A stretch of DNA of 64,000 bases from Cryptomeria japonica (Eukaryota; Streptophyta; Pinopsida; Cupressales; Cupressaceae), in the NCBI RefSeq assembly GCF_030272615.1, contig NC_081409.1, forward strand, positions 24,756,406-24,820,405, read 5' to 3'. The notes under the pieces are model-generated. The model made no database searches. It worked only from the letters and a program-made list of their open reading frames with translations, and was not told the DNA's origin. Position 1 is the first letter of the stretch. Every line of letters starts with the position of its first letter. Position numbers and translations under genes: made by a program. Below are positions 53,690-64,000 of this stretch, one piece after another.

Positions 53690-54247
53690 TTTGCCCCTCT
53701 TTGAGACGGTGTGATTTTATGCATTAAATGCTTGAAGACTTTGAGGGAAAACATTAAAGGCCTGAGAAGACTCTAGAAGGAAGCCATTAAGTTTGAAGAC
53801 TTTAAGGGAAACCATTAAAGGCTTTAGAAGACTTTAGAAGGAAGCCATTAAGTTTGAAGACTTTAAGGGAAACCATTAAAGGTTTCAAGTGGGTGAGGAT
53901 AAATAGGATTTTAAATAAATTATTTATTTATTTAAAATAGTTGTGCAACTTGCATTTGTAGGAAAATACAAGTGGGTGGAGGATAAAGGTGATTTAAATA
54001 AATGTTAATTTATTTAAATGTGAGAGAAGATTTAATTAAACAAATATGATTTATTTATTTAATTAATGGTTTGAATTTGGTTAAGTGAATTAAATCAAAT
54101 AAATTGAATAATTTATTTAATTAATAGGAGAAGAGGGTTAAGATGAATTAATTAAATATTAATTTAATTAATTATTGATTGATGGTTAAATTATCAAATA
54201 AATACTAAATATTCATTGAATTAAGTGGACAAATTTATGTGACTACA
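53690..54247 (-). repeat. Extra PPT and partial LTR at the outer end of E
   Basis: Directly outside the 5' LTR lie the 31 bp that normally flank the 3' LTR on its inner side (53690-53720, with PPT AAAGAGGGGCAAA on the minus strand; identical to 20350-20380). Then comes a second, partial LTR copy (53721-54247, 527 bp of U3, including the 61-bp repeats) ending gactaca next to the TSD ataac. The order on the minus strand is partial LTR, PPT, full LTR, interior. This suits the remains of a tandem LTR-interior-LTR-interior-LTR array with a later internal deletion. Confidence 0.85.
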
Positions 54248-55690
54248 ATAACTTTTCAGCAAATTCCAAAAAATGACAACAAAGTAGCAGATGCCATGGC
54301 TACACTTGGTTCTCTCCTTCAAACACAATAAAATCAACAACGTTATGAATTCTTTGTAGAAGAGTTGTTTTACCCTACTCATAATTGTCTTGAATCCCAA
54401 ACTATTTGTCACCTTGTAGGGCATGATTCCTCCCGCTATGGCCAAACTTACACATACCTAAAAGACAATACCCTACCCCCCAACTTATTAAAAAACCAAA
54501 AGAAAAACTTTATTTGCCAATCCTCTCATTTTACTCTTGTCGCGGATACCCTATTCAAACGAGGTCTAGACGGTACTCTTTTAAGATGTCTCAAACAAGA
54601 AGAATCTGAGAAGGCCTTACATGAAGTCCATAATGGCATTTGTGGCACTCATTCAGGTGGTCTTACCCTTTCGAAAAATCTCATATGCTTGGGCTATTAT
54701 TGGCCGACTATGGAACACGATCCTTTTTAGATAGCCCAAACATGCAAACAATGTCAGATCCATGGGAATTTGATTCATGCACCAACACAAGAACTTCATG
54801 CTTGAGCAACATCTTGGCCTTTCTATCAATGGGGTCTTGATCTAGTAGCAAAGATAAATCCTTCTTCATCTAATGGTCACAAATTCATCCTGGTAGCTAT
54901 AGAATATTTCACAAAATGGATTGAGGTTGTACCTCTCACAAACATCACATGAAAACAAATTGTTGTATTTATCTTGAATTACATCATCTATCGCTACGAA
55001 ATACCAATAACCATTATCACAGATAATGGGAGACCATTCAAGAACCAGGATGTACAAGAGCTATGTGAGAAGTTCAAAATCTAGCACAGATTCTCCACAC
55101 CATATTATCCATAGGGAAATGGGTAGGCAAAAGCATCTAACAAAACTCTTTTGAGAATCATCAAAAAGATAGTGAGCAATGTTGGAAGAGATTGGCATAT
55201 TCAAGTAAACCCTACTCTATGGGCCTACCCTACCAGTATTTGAACACCAATAGGTGCCACACCTTTCTCTCTTATATACGGATCAGAATCCATATTACTA
55301 ATTGAAGTAGATATACCCTCTCTACATGTATCATTAAAAGGTCTGATCCCAGATGAAAAACAACGAGTATCTAGACTGCAAGAGTTAGAACTGATCCATG
55401 AATGAAGAAAAAATTTCTTTGATCATATAAAGATATATCAACAAAGAATGTGTCAAATTTATAATCATAAGGTTAAACCACAAGTCTTTCAAGTTGGAGA
55501 ACTAGTTTTAAAGGAAAATCCATGCAACTAGGAAGATCGAGAAAAGAAAGGAAAGTTTGAACCAAACTAGTTAGGTCCATTTGTGGTTACAATAGTTTTT
55601 GCATCAGGAGCATATCAGCTATCAAAATAGGACGGGGATTAGCTCGAGGAACCTATCAATAACATGCATCTGAAGAAGTTTTATATCTGA
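54248..55690 (+). pseudogene. Element C: end of second RNase H and integrase
   Basis: ITFQQIPKNDNKVADAMATL completes the RNase H interrupted at 18690. The integrase follows: the zinc finger (GICGTHSGGLTLSKN to CKQCQ), the core WGLDLVAKINPSSSNGHKFI, IITDNGRPFKNQ and ASNKTLLRIIK (the expected acidic residue after the Gln-Ala is Ser here; E has AKESNKN), then QVGELVLKENPCN and LGPFVVTIVFASGAYQLSK, ending LKKFYI and TGA at 55688. Stops occur at 54328, 54727, about 54803, 54950, about 55082, 55112 and others, several explainable as Gln codons. Close match to the integrase of E shows they are one lineage. Confidence 0.85.
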
Positions 55691-57437
55691 AAAAAATCAA
55701 AAATTCAAAAATAGTGAAAAATTAAAAAAAATCAAAAACAATGAAAAATAAAAAAAATGAAAATAGTGAAAAAAAAAATCAAATATGAGAAAAAGTGCAA
55801 TAAACACAGCTGGTGAAAACCTGGCAAACAGATGCTATCTATCCGCTAGATCTTCCATCTATTAGTTCATGTATCTTTCCACTTGCATTCATCCTCCATC
55901 GGCGCTATCCATATCCATCATAAGCATTTGTACATACATAGGCATCATAGCTGCTCTCTCACCATGGTTTGGATCATTAAGTATATCATAACAACTTTGT
56001 TTCTAGGCTTGGGGCAAAATCCTACACCTAGCTGGGGGAAAACTCTTGATCATTTCAAGCTAAATCAAACAAGTAGAACAATGGTTAGACAACTCTCATC
56101 AAGCCAAAACTGAGACACATCCAACATTGAACATAAGATCAAGCTATCAATTATCAAGCTATCACGAAGTCAATCTAAGCACATCCCACACTTTTCAATG
56201 GATAATATCTTTTTGGATAATGATTGTAATATAATTGTTCAACTTTTCTATATTGCTTTTCGCTCTCATGATTTCTGAGTGACTCTAGGATGTCTTTGAC
56301 TAGAGGAACAAGGAAGGAACATGATATTTTTCTTGTCTGTTGTCTAAAAATTAATCACTAATATGTGCAAATCTGTCTCAGGACATGATCATCGGAGTAT
56401 CATTGAAGACATTTCTGATTTGCATATTAAAATGATTAATACTGCTTGTTTTACGCAAGCAACACTTAGGTCATCTCAGTTCAACTATACCTTGATGCTT
56501 GTGCTAACTTGCTATATCAAAATCTAAGAAAATAGTGCTCAAGTCATCATGGTTTAATTATACCATCGATGTTTGCGCTCACTTCCCACATTTCAAAAGC
56601 TCAATGATGACAAAAACACAATAATCTAGTGACTGGTCTAGTCGTAGCTTTGCATTTTCATTTGCATTTAATTCTTGTATGGGATCCTGCATGATCCTTT
56701 TATCCAAGGTTAAATCTATCACAGGAATCATCAAAGTATCATCACAAGTGTATACACAATCAGATGAATGACTCATATCTCTTCAAATATTGTCAACCCA
56801 GCAAAAATCTTATTCTATCTCTCTCAACAGAATCAACATCAGCATATCCAAATATTTCTACAACTTGATATCAACAAACTGTCAGTTCTTTATCTAATCA
56901 GCCTTATCAATCAAATCAATTAATCAAACATAATCGATCTATCATGTCTTATACAAGATGTATCCTTCCTAAAACTAGATGATCTGATTCTGACTCATGT
57001 CTTATACATGATGTATCCTTCTTGAAACCAAACACTCTGATCTATGTCTTATACAGGATGAATCCTTCCTGAAACTAGATGCTTTGATCATCTTTGTCTT
57101 ATACAGGAGGTGTCATTCCTAAAACCAGACTGAATCTAATCAATCAAGATTTATCAATCTAATCAATCAAGATTTATCAATCTTATCAATCTAAGAAATC
57201 AAGCTAATTGAAGAACTCACATTTTCATCAAACACAGTTGCAGAAATCAAATCAAATCTATCGGGATATCAATTTCACAAATATTCAAAACACTCCAAAG
57301 ATCAATTATCTCAATTGATCTCCTAAGGGGGCATCATCATACTAGAATTTAGCAATCAAGAGCTAGGGCATCCTATCAAACCAATATCATCATCAAAATG
57401 AGATTATTCTTTGAATCAACGCGTCATCATACCTCAC
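55691..57437 (+). other. Element C 3' region
   Basis: It starts with an A-rich simple stretch (aaaatcaaaaat repeats, 55690-55800), continues with an internal purine tract (agctgggggaaaa, about 56031-56043), two related ~110-bp units around 56440-56590, and a ~50-bp tandem repeat at 56945-57130. No coding potential is visible. Confidence 0.6.
56945..57130. repeat. Four ~50-bp tandem units in C 3' region
   Basis: Units start tgtcttatac at 56945, 56999, 57045 and 57095, and contain gatgtatccttcctgaaac or close variants. The spacing is 54, 46 and 50 bp. Confidence 0.8.
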
Positions 57438-57454
57438 TTCAAAGAGGGGGAAAA
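57438..57454 (+). other. Element C polypurine tract
   Basis: TTCAAAGAGGGGGAAAA lies immediately before the 3' LTR (TGTATACACC). It resembles the PPT of E (AAAGAGGGGCAAA). Confidence 0.9.
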
Positions 57455-58204
57455 TGTATACACCTAAAAATGGTCTAAAGATAATTAATTGAATAAGCAA
57501 TTATTTAATTAATCCTCCTCCCCAATTTAATTGAATTCATCAATAATTTTATTAAAATACCCCCTTTCATCTACTTATTAATAAATCTAAGGATTTATTT
57601 AATAGGTTCATTTCAATAATCCCCTTTGATTAATTAATTCAAATTAATTAATTCCCCCTATCAAATTCATTTCTTCTAAAATTCTTTAATTAATTAAAAC
57701 AAATCAAATTATGAGTTGTTGAAATTAATTAGCCTTTTCTTATTAATTGAATTTCTAAATTCAAATTCTCCTAACTTTTAACCACCTAACCTAACCATTC
57801 CTAAACCCAACCCATTCCATCTACCCCCATGTTCCCTTTCGTCCAACCTCTTCTAGAAGCTTTGTGACACTTGTCAGTAAGTGTTCCCTTTCATCCAACC
57901 TCTTCTAGAAACCTCTTGATACTTGTCACCATAGAGATGACAGATGTTCCCTTTAATCCAACCTCTTTGCCAAGCTCCTCCAATTTAACCATTGATATCT
58001 TCAAATCAATCTTGACCATTGATTCCTGCCACCTCACCCCTAGCCTTGGGAAATCTATAAATAGACCCCATTTTGGGGTAAAAAGGGTCCCAATTCATCT
58101 CATTTGTCCCTAATTGATCCCATCTCATTTTCATCTTATGCATTGTTACTATAGGCCTCTAGCTTCTAGCAAATCATTCTTAGCATTGTTATCATGTTCA
58201 ATTT
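57455..58204 (+). repeat. Element C 3' LTR, first 750 bp, cut by I
   Basis: It begins tgtatacacctaaaaatgg and aligns with 7636-8385. It ends at aattt (58200-58204), the predicted TSD of I. The rest of this LTR should follow the right end of I, outside the window. The TATA box is at 58056-58063. Confidence 0.9.
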
Positions 58205-58845
58205 TGTTAGTGTAGGTTTTTTATTTTCCTTATGTTAGGGGATATTTATTTTTCCTACACATATATTATTTAAGCTTGCTTAGGTTAATAGGAGTGGTTT
58301 ATATGAGGACATGTGGCAAAATGCTTCAGCTACATGTGTAACTCTCCACCTCACATGGGTAGTTGAGTTACACACCCTCTTTTGGCTTGTTGTGCCACCT
58401 CTCATAAGCACTATTTTGTCATTTCCTAAGTGGGTTATGGGGTAGTTGGGTTTCACATCCTCTTTCGGCCTTATGTGCCAACTTTTTCAACTCCTTTTTT
58501 GTCTTCATGTAAGGAGGTTATGCCACATGTTTTGGCATTTACCAAGAAGGTAAAACCTCCCACTTTTTATGGGGAATAGGAGTTAATGCACCCCTTGGAT
58601 GTATATGCTTATATTTTTCTATATAATAAGCGCTATACTCTCACCTTCACTAGTCGGGTTATTGAAGTGATAGCTTGGTGAGAGTCTTCTCCAAATTCTC
58701 CTCTTTGTCTCTATTTCTCTCTCATATTGAAATTATCTTCATTCAGCTATTTTGATCTTCGATCATCCATTGTGTGAGGAGATGCATGTGATCTACGACC
58801 AACATTAGATTTTGGCTCGATTCTCACTTCTCACAAAATCTCACA
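58205..58845 (+). repeat. Element I 5' LTR (641 bp)
   Basis: It starts TGTTAGTGTAGG and ends ATCTCACA directly before the PBS. A TATA box in tctatataataagcg lies near 58618-58632. Confidence 0.88.
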
Positions 58846-58857
58846 TGGTATTAGAGC
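58846..58857 (+). other. Element I primer-binding site (initiator tRNA-Met, one mismatch)
   Basis: TGGTATTAGAGC differs from TGGTATCAGAGC by one C-to-T change. Confidence 0.85.
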
Positions 58858-59875
58858 TTATTATCTGGTATAGCTCATTGCTTTTTTTTTTTATTATTTG
58901 ATAGATTTGAGACTTTTATATAGCTAATATTTTCCTTAAAAACTAAGTATGCTCTTCTCCTGCATTCTCGTGTGATCTGGAGAATCAGAACAGTTTAAAG
59001 AAAAATAGCTTCTAGTTAAATCTGGTTTACATGTATGTGTTCTTATAAGATCTGGGTGATTGTAGCTTTGTGGTAATATTGGAAGCTTAATAAGAATTTC
59101 CAGAGTGTCCATAAGGCTTGACAAAGTCAAAAGTGACTTTTACTTCACCAAAATTAGAGTTTGGAGGACACAGTAAAAAATCAGAATAATTTTTTTTTAC
59201 TGGAGCTATTTTCATTTCAGCTTTAGTATTCCAACTTCTGTTCACTTTCACAAAAAATGATTTTCTGAGTTTTCTTCACAGTATCGAAAAAATTCTGGGT
59301 TTTAGATGGTATTTCCAAAAAATTAATAAATTTTGCAGAAATCAAGCTTGAATAGGGCCTAAGCTATTTTTCTATCAAGGAAATTCAGCAACATTTCTTA
59401 AAAGTTGCACAACTTTTGCCTCAGGTGTCAAATTTTTGCAAACAAATACTTGACGGAAAGCTGGAAATGAGCACTCTCCATTATTATAGGTCTAATTGAA
59501 ATTTTTTGCCTTTTTCTATCAGATATTAAAGGTTGTATCAGCTACTTCTTTTTCTCTTCAACTGGTCATATCTTTCTCCTCACAACTCTATTTTTCAAAA
59601 ACTAATAGTTGTTGGGAAGGTATTGAGATAAATTAAGGAGTTATAAGGCTAATTTGTTTCAGATCTTGTCTCAAATTATTTGTATTTAAAATCTCTATTG
59701 GTTTCTTAAAAGAATTGTAATCTGATAAGAAGCCTTGTAAATGCACTAATTATAAAGTGCCAACCTTGTAATATTTGGGGGGGGTGATTTCTGAGACTAG
59801 TGAAAAGGGGGGGTGTCTCTTGTGCCTTCTTTCTTGCACTTTTCCTAATTCTTTGCAATCTTCTTTTCTACTATC
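58858..59875 (+). other. Element I leader
   Basis: About 1 kb of AT-rich sequence between PBS and gag ATG. It holds two G-runs in a near-repeat (tttggggggggtgattt and aaaagggggggtgtc, 59770-59816). No ORF is recognised. Confidence 0.6.
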
Positions 59876-62800
59876 ATGGATGCATCTATAGTTCCACTTT
59901 TAACACTATATAATTATTTTGAATGGAAATCTAAGATGATAATATATCTGAAAAGACATGGATATCATCGTGTTACTATGGGATTTGAAATTGAACCTCA
60001 AGATGCTGGAGAAAATATTAAATGGTTTAATAAATGTGATGAATCTTTTGGTACTCTATGTATGTCAGTCTCTCCAGACCTTCTTTTTCACATTGAATCT
60101 GCCACTACACGAAATGCAGTGTGGACCACTTTGGAAAATCTCTTTGGTAAGTAGGATGAGCTAAGAGGTCATCAGTTAAAGAATGAACTCATAGGGTTGA
60201 ATCCAACCAATTGTGATACTATTCAAGACTTCTTCACTAAACTTAAGTCTGTAAGATTGCAGTTGGAATGGTGTGGAACTAAGAAAGATGATAAGCAACT
60301 GATCTTGAGTATTCTTTCTAAGCTTGGTCCTAACTATTCAGTGTTTGTTTCTACATTCTATGCTACAAAATGTGCCCTAGGTACCACATTCAAAATGCCT
60401 TCTCTGGATGAATTTGCTGCAGAACTCACTAGGGAGCAAGACAAATTGGTTCAAATGGGTACAATAAAACCCTCTAAGTCACATGCCTTAGTTGTAAATC
60501 AAGGCACAAAAGAACAAAAAGGTTCTAGTAAGCAAGATAAGAAACAAAAGAACCAAAGAGAGAAGAAAAAAGATCAGAAATCCACTACTTCAAAAGAAGA
60601 TAATCAGACCTCTTCATTAAGAGGTGAACAACCTAAGAAGGAGAAGGTCAAGTATTCTTATTGTAAGAGGCCTGGTCATGATGAACATAAGTGTTTAAAG
60701 AAACAAATTGATCACCTTTCAAATCTTCTTGAAAAGAATAATATCAAGGTGCCTGATTCAGTCAAATAGAGTTCATCAGAAGGATCTTCTAAGGATACAG
60801 ATAAGAGTAAAGGGAAAGGAAAGGGTAAGGCCCTAGTTGCTATTGCTTCACAACCCAATTCTTGGATAATTGACTTGGGTGCTTCGCACCATATGGCTTC
60901 TTCAAAAGATGATTTCACCTCTTTAGAGCCATGTTCTATGCCTTCCATACTAATGGGTGATGACACTCTTGTTGAAGTGCATGGGAGAGGGTATGTTGAT
61001 GTGGGCGAAGGAACATTTAAGGATGTCCTTTGTGTTCCATCTTTATCAACTAATCTTCTATTTGTTTATAAGATCACTCACACTAGTTCTAGCAAGCGAG
61101 TTGAGTTCACACGAGATATAGTGGTAATCAGTGAAATGCATAATGGGTCTACTATTGTTGTGGGAAAAGAAGATCATCAATCTAGATTATATCAGTTTTC
61201 TCACTTTGTTCCTAACTCTCCTTCAATAGTTTTACTCACTCATGCAGATGTGATTAGTTGTTTGTGGCATCAACGATTTGGCCACTTGAACTATCATTAC
61301 TTGTAACAACTCAGTAAACAGGACATGGTTTCAGGCTTGCCTTCTATTCGATTTTCTAATGGAGTTTTCTAGGGATGTATTCTTGGTAAGCATCCTGAGG
61401 AGAAGTATGATAAAGGCAAAGCATGGAGAGCTCCACAACTATTGGAGTTGGTACATAGTGACTTGGCAGGACCATTTCCACAGCCATCTTTTAGCAGGGC
61501 TAGATATGTCTTAACATTTATTGATGACTTTTCCAGATTTACATGGGTTTACTTTCTTAAACAAAAGTCTGAGGTATTTGAGAATTTTCTAGATTTCAAA
61601 GCTTTTGCAAAGAAATAATCTGGGAAGTTCATCAAGATTCTGCATACAGATAATGGGGGTGAATATGTTAATAATCAGTTTGAACAATTTTGTGCTTCAG
61701 AAAGTATCAACATGCAGCACACAGTTCCATACAGCCCTCAGTAGAATGGTATCACAGAACGGAAGAATAGGTCCTTGAAGGAGATGGTAAATTATATGAT
61801 TCACTCCAAGTCTTTGGCACCTCAGTATTGGGCAGAGGGCATCAATTGTGCATGTTACATCTAGAACTGAGTTCCTCATAAAGCTATGAAGGGGGTAACT
61901 CCTTTTCAAACTTGGACCGGTCGGAAACCTACAGTTAAGCATTTCAGAGTGTTTGGTTCTCTTGCATGGGCCCACATTCCAATAGAGAAATTCAAGGCTA
62001 TGGATCCACAGAGCAAGCCTTGCATATTTGTTGGGTATCCAGATCATGTCAAAGGATATAGACTTCTCCATCCCTCTACACATGAGTTGTTCATTGAGAG
62101 GAGTGTTCATTTTGAGGACAGTTCTTCTATTTCTTCTCATACCACTTCTCCATCCACTATCACATTGGAGACATTGCATGATGATGATAGTTCTTCTGAG
62201 GATCTTAATCCTCCTAATCCTATTGAGGAGTCTTCTTCCTCCACTTTAGATGGTGACAGTGATGGTGAAGATTCAAATTCTTCTCATAGTCATCCTTCAG
62301 AGGTTGATGATTCTCCCCCAGACTCTCCAGCTTTAGTGCCTCTTTGGGCTCGACAAACTTTTGAGTCAGTAGGAGATTGGCTTGGTGATCCATTAGATTC
62401 TAGAAGAACTAGGTCATAATTTCAGCAAGCTCCACATCTCTTCATTGCTTCAGCTTCTGATCCACAGTCTTTTTGAGAAGCTACAGGTGTTCCCGAATGG
62501 GATGCTGCAATGCAAGAAGAGTTTAATTCCTTGGAAAGGAATCACACATGGGATTTAGTTCCTCTTCCTAAGGGAAGGAAACTTGCTCAATGCAAGTGGA
62601 TCTATCAAACAAAATTTGTAGCAGATGGGTCAGTTGATAAGTATAAGGCTCGCTTGGTAGCAAAAGGATTTTCCCAAGTTCCAGGGGTTGATTACTCTAA
62701 GACTTTTGCTCCAATTGCTAAGATGAATTCAATCTAGCTTGTCCTTACTATTGCTGCAACCCATCATTGGGAAGTTCATCAGATGGATGTCAAGAGTGCA

Positions 62801-64000
62801 TTTCTTCATGGTGACCTTCAAGAGGAAATCTATATGGAGCAGCCACAAAGGTTTGCTCAAGATCCTTCACTTGTGTGTCTACTTCGAAAGTCTCTCTATG
62901 GCCTCAAACAAGCTCCTCGAGCTTGGTATGCCAAGATGGACTCCTTCCTTCTGACGGTTGGTTTTACTCAATGCCATTCTGATCTGAACGTCTACATTCT
63001 GCACCAAGATGATACTCTCACATTTCTAGTTCTCTATGTTGATGACTTGTTGATGACAGGGAGTCACTCATCCACCATCAAGGTAGTGAAAACTTCTCTA
63101 CATGATAGATTTCTAATGTCAGACTTGGGTCTTCTACATTACTTCTTGGGAATTGAGATTACTCAATCTTCTTTAGGCATCTTTCTTGGACAACCCAAGT
63201 ATGCACTCGACATGCTTTCTAGATTTCGCATGGCTGATTGTAAGCCTGCACCTACTCCTTTTTTGTCTTGGGTCAAACTTGAGGCTAAGTGCTCTTCACC
63301 CTTGGTTGATAGCACTTTATATCGACAAATTGTTGGGAGCCTCATCTACTTGACTCATACAAGACCTGACATTTCATATGCGGTGGGCATGGTCTCTAGA
63401 TTCATGCAGGAGCCACATGAGTTGCATTGGAAAGAAGTTAAGCGGATTCTCCACTACATTCAGGGTACTCACAATTATGGAATTTAGTATGCAGCAGGCA
63501 TGGATATTGACTTGGTGGGATATACGGATTCAGATTGGGTGGGTGATTCTCAGGATTGCAAATCCACTTCAGAGTATTTCTTCTCACTTGGTTCTGGTCC
63601 ACTTTGTTGGTTGAGTAAGAAGCAATCTACAATTGCTCTTTCATCAACAGAGGCTGAGTATCGAGGGGTAGTTAATGCCACCACTGAGGCTATTTTCCTT
63701 CAGAATATTCTCACTAAGTTTGGTATTCTAGTTAGGAAGCCTACTATCATCTTTTGTGATAATCAAAGTGCTATATAGATCTCAAGAAATCCAGTTCATC
63801 ACCAGAGGATGAAACACATTAAGATACATATGCACTATATTTGAGAACTCATTCAGGAAGGCATCATTGATCTTAAGTATTGTTCTACAATGGAGCAAAC
63901 TATGGACATCTTCACCAAACCCTTTACCGAAAGCAAGTTCCTTCATTTATGATCTCTGCTTGGGATACAACAAGTGTCTACTTTAGGAGGGACTTCTTAG
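59876..64000 (+). pseudogene. Element I copia gag-pol: one frame, nonsense mutations only
   Basis: From the ATG at 59876 (MDASIVPLLTLYNYFEWKSK) a single frame covers all 1375 codons to the window end with no frameshift. The order is Gag domain, a Lys/Gln-rich stretch, a knuckle (YSYCKRPGHDEHKC, first Cys lost), protease WIIDLGASHHMAS (DSG changed to DLG), the GAG pre-integrase (LWHQRFGHLNYHYL), the integrase core (FIDDFSRFTWVYFL, HTDNGGEYVNN, NGITERKNRSL), a Ser/Asp-rich linker, RT (VHQMDVKSAFLHGDLQEEIY, YVDD at 63035-63046) and RNase H (GYTDSDWVGDSQDCKST, IALSSTEAEY). Fifteen in-frame stops occur (8 TAG, 3 TAA, 4 TGA), all reachable by C-to-T from CAG, CAA or CGA. Confidence 0.94.

Larger units (their letters stand above)
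18691..54247 (-). mobile_element. Element E: Tat-type Ty3/gypsy element in C (TSD ataac), hosting F and G
   Basis: The exact 5-bp TSD ataac occurs at 18686-18690 and 54248-54252, and removing E rejoins the RNase H frame of C (...GEIT then FQQIP...). The left LTR (3' LTR) is 18691-20349 with PPT at 20350. Pol lies at 22694-27686 and 34332-34520, gag at about 34860-36638, and the 5' LTR at 38606-39505 plus 52961-53689. F is inserted in the protease and G in the 5' LTR. Without F and G, the element is about 15.5 kb. The right end carries an extra PPT and a partial LTR (53690-54247). The U5 end and PBS are missing. Confidence 0.9.
7636..58204 (+). mobile_element. Element C: Tat-type Ty3/gypsy element, deleted and twice interrupted
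   Basis: Parts of C, in order, are a 5' LTR (7636 onward), a long leader, a linker and protease (10278-10900), a linker (10900-11555), a short pol remnant (18049-18690), the RNase H tail and integrase (54248-55690), a 3' region with PPT, and a 3' LTR (57455-58204) that is cut by I. D and E interrupt it at 11556 and 18691. Gag, most of RT and the first RNase H are absent by deletion, not by insertion. Without inserts D and E, its visible length would be about 8.5 kb. The TG of the 5' LTR has decayed to AA. The 5' TSD should be caatc (7631-7635). Confidence 0.85.
58205..64000 (+). mobile_element. Element I: copia element in 3' LTR of C, open at right edge
   Basis: 5' LTR 58205-58845, PBS 58846-58857, leader, and a gag-pol frame reaching the last base of the window. 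Its 3' PPT and LTR (TGTTAGTGTAGG...) and the second TSD copy (aattt) should lie just beyond 64000. Domain order is copia. Confidence 0.92.

Overview
This window is eukaryotic, almost certainly land-plant, nuclear DNA made nearly entirely of LTR retrotransposons inserted into one another. The evidence is plant-type Ty1/copia elements primed by initiator tRNA-Met, Ty3/gypsy elements of the Tat type (with a second, archaeal-like RNase H) and of an Athila-like type (tRNA-Asp-like primer site, extra 3' ORF), long LTRs, 5-bp target-site duplications and AT-rich spacers. The size and depth of the nest suit a large-genome gymnosperm such as a conifer, but nothing in the sequence proves this. I found no functional host gene. 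One decayed EGF-like exon fragment may come from a receptor-kinase-type gene.

Layout, left to right, with element names used throughout. A (1-3742, minus): a copia element entering from the left edge, whose gag-protease frame is open for 483 codons. 3743-4857: spacer with a degenerate ~118-bp tandem repeat. B (4858-7635, plus): a copia-type LTR element with a coiled-coil, multi-zinc-knuckle protein and a second ORF of unknown function, but no recognisable pol; it is cut by C. C (7636-58204, plus): a Tat element that has lost gag, RT and RNase H. Its sequence is split twice, by D (11556-18043, minus, a non-autonomous element; TSD ggtat) and by E (18691-54247, minus, a Tat element with gag-pol; TSD ataac). 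E is itself split by F (27692-34331, plus, copia; TSD atggc) and, inside its 5' LTR, by G (39506-52955, plus, Athila-like; TSD gggtg). The gag of G is split by H (42174-43818, a probable solo LTR; TSD aggag). I (58205 to the right edge, plus): a copia element inserted in the 3' LTR of C.

The order of insertion is therefore B before C; C before D, E and I; E before F and G; G before H. Removing each insert plus one TSD copy rejoins the host reading frame or LTR in every case where both ends are visible, which is the strongest support for the model.

All elements except A carry premature stops. In B, C, F, G and I most of these can be read as C-to-T changes of CAG, CAA or CGA codons, which is typical of methylated, silenced retrotransposons. 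The two LTRs of G are the same length and differ at about 58 of 1415 positions by eye (about 4%), mostly transitions.

The items most worth following are the B element and its unknown ORF2, the non-autonomous element D with a GC-rich motif repeated in LTRs and leader, the RT-deleted but frame-preserving Tat element C, and the aberrant LTR-PPT-partial-LTR end of E.
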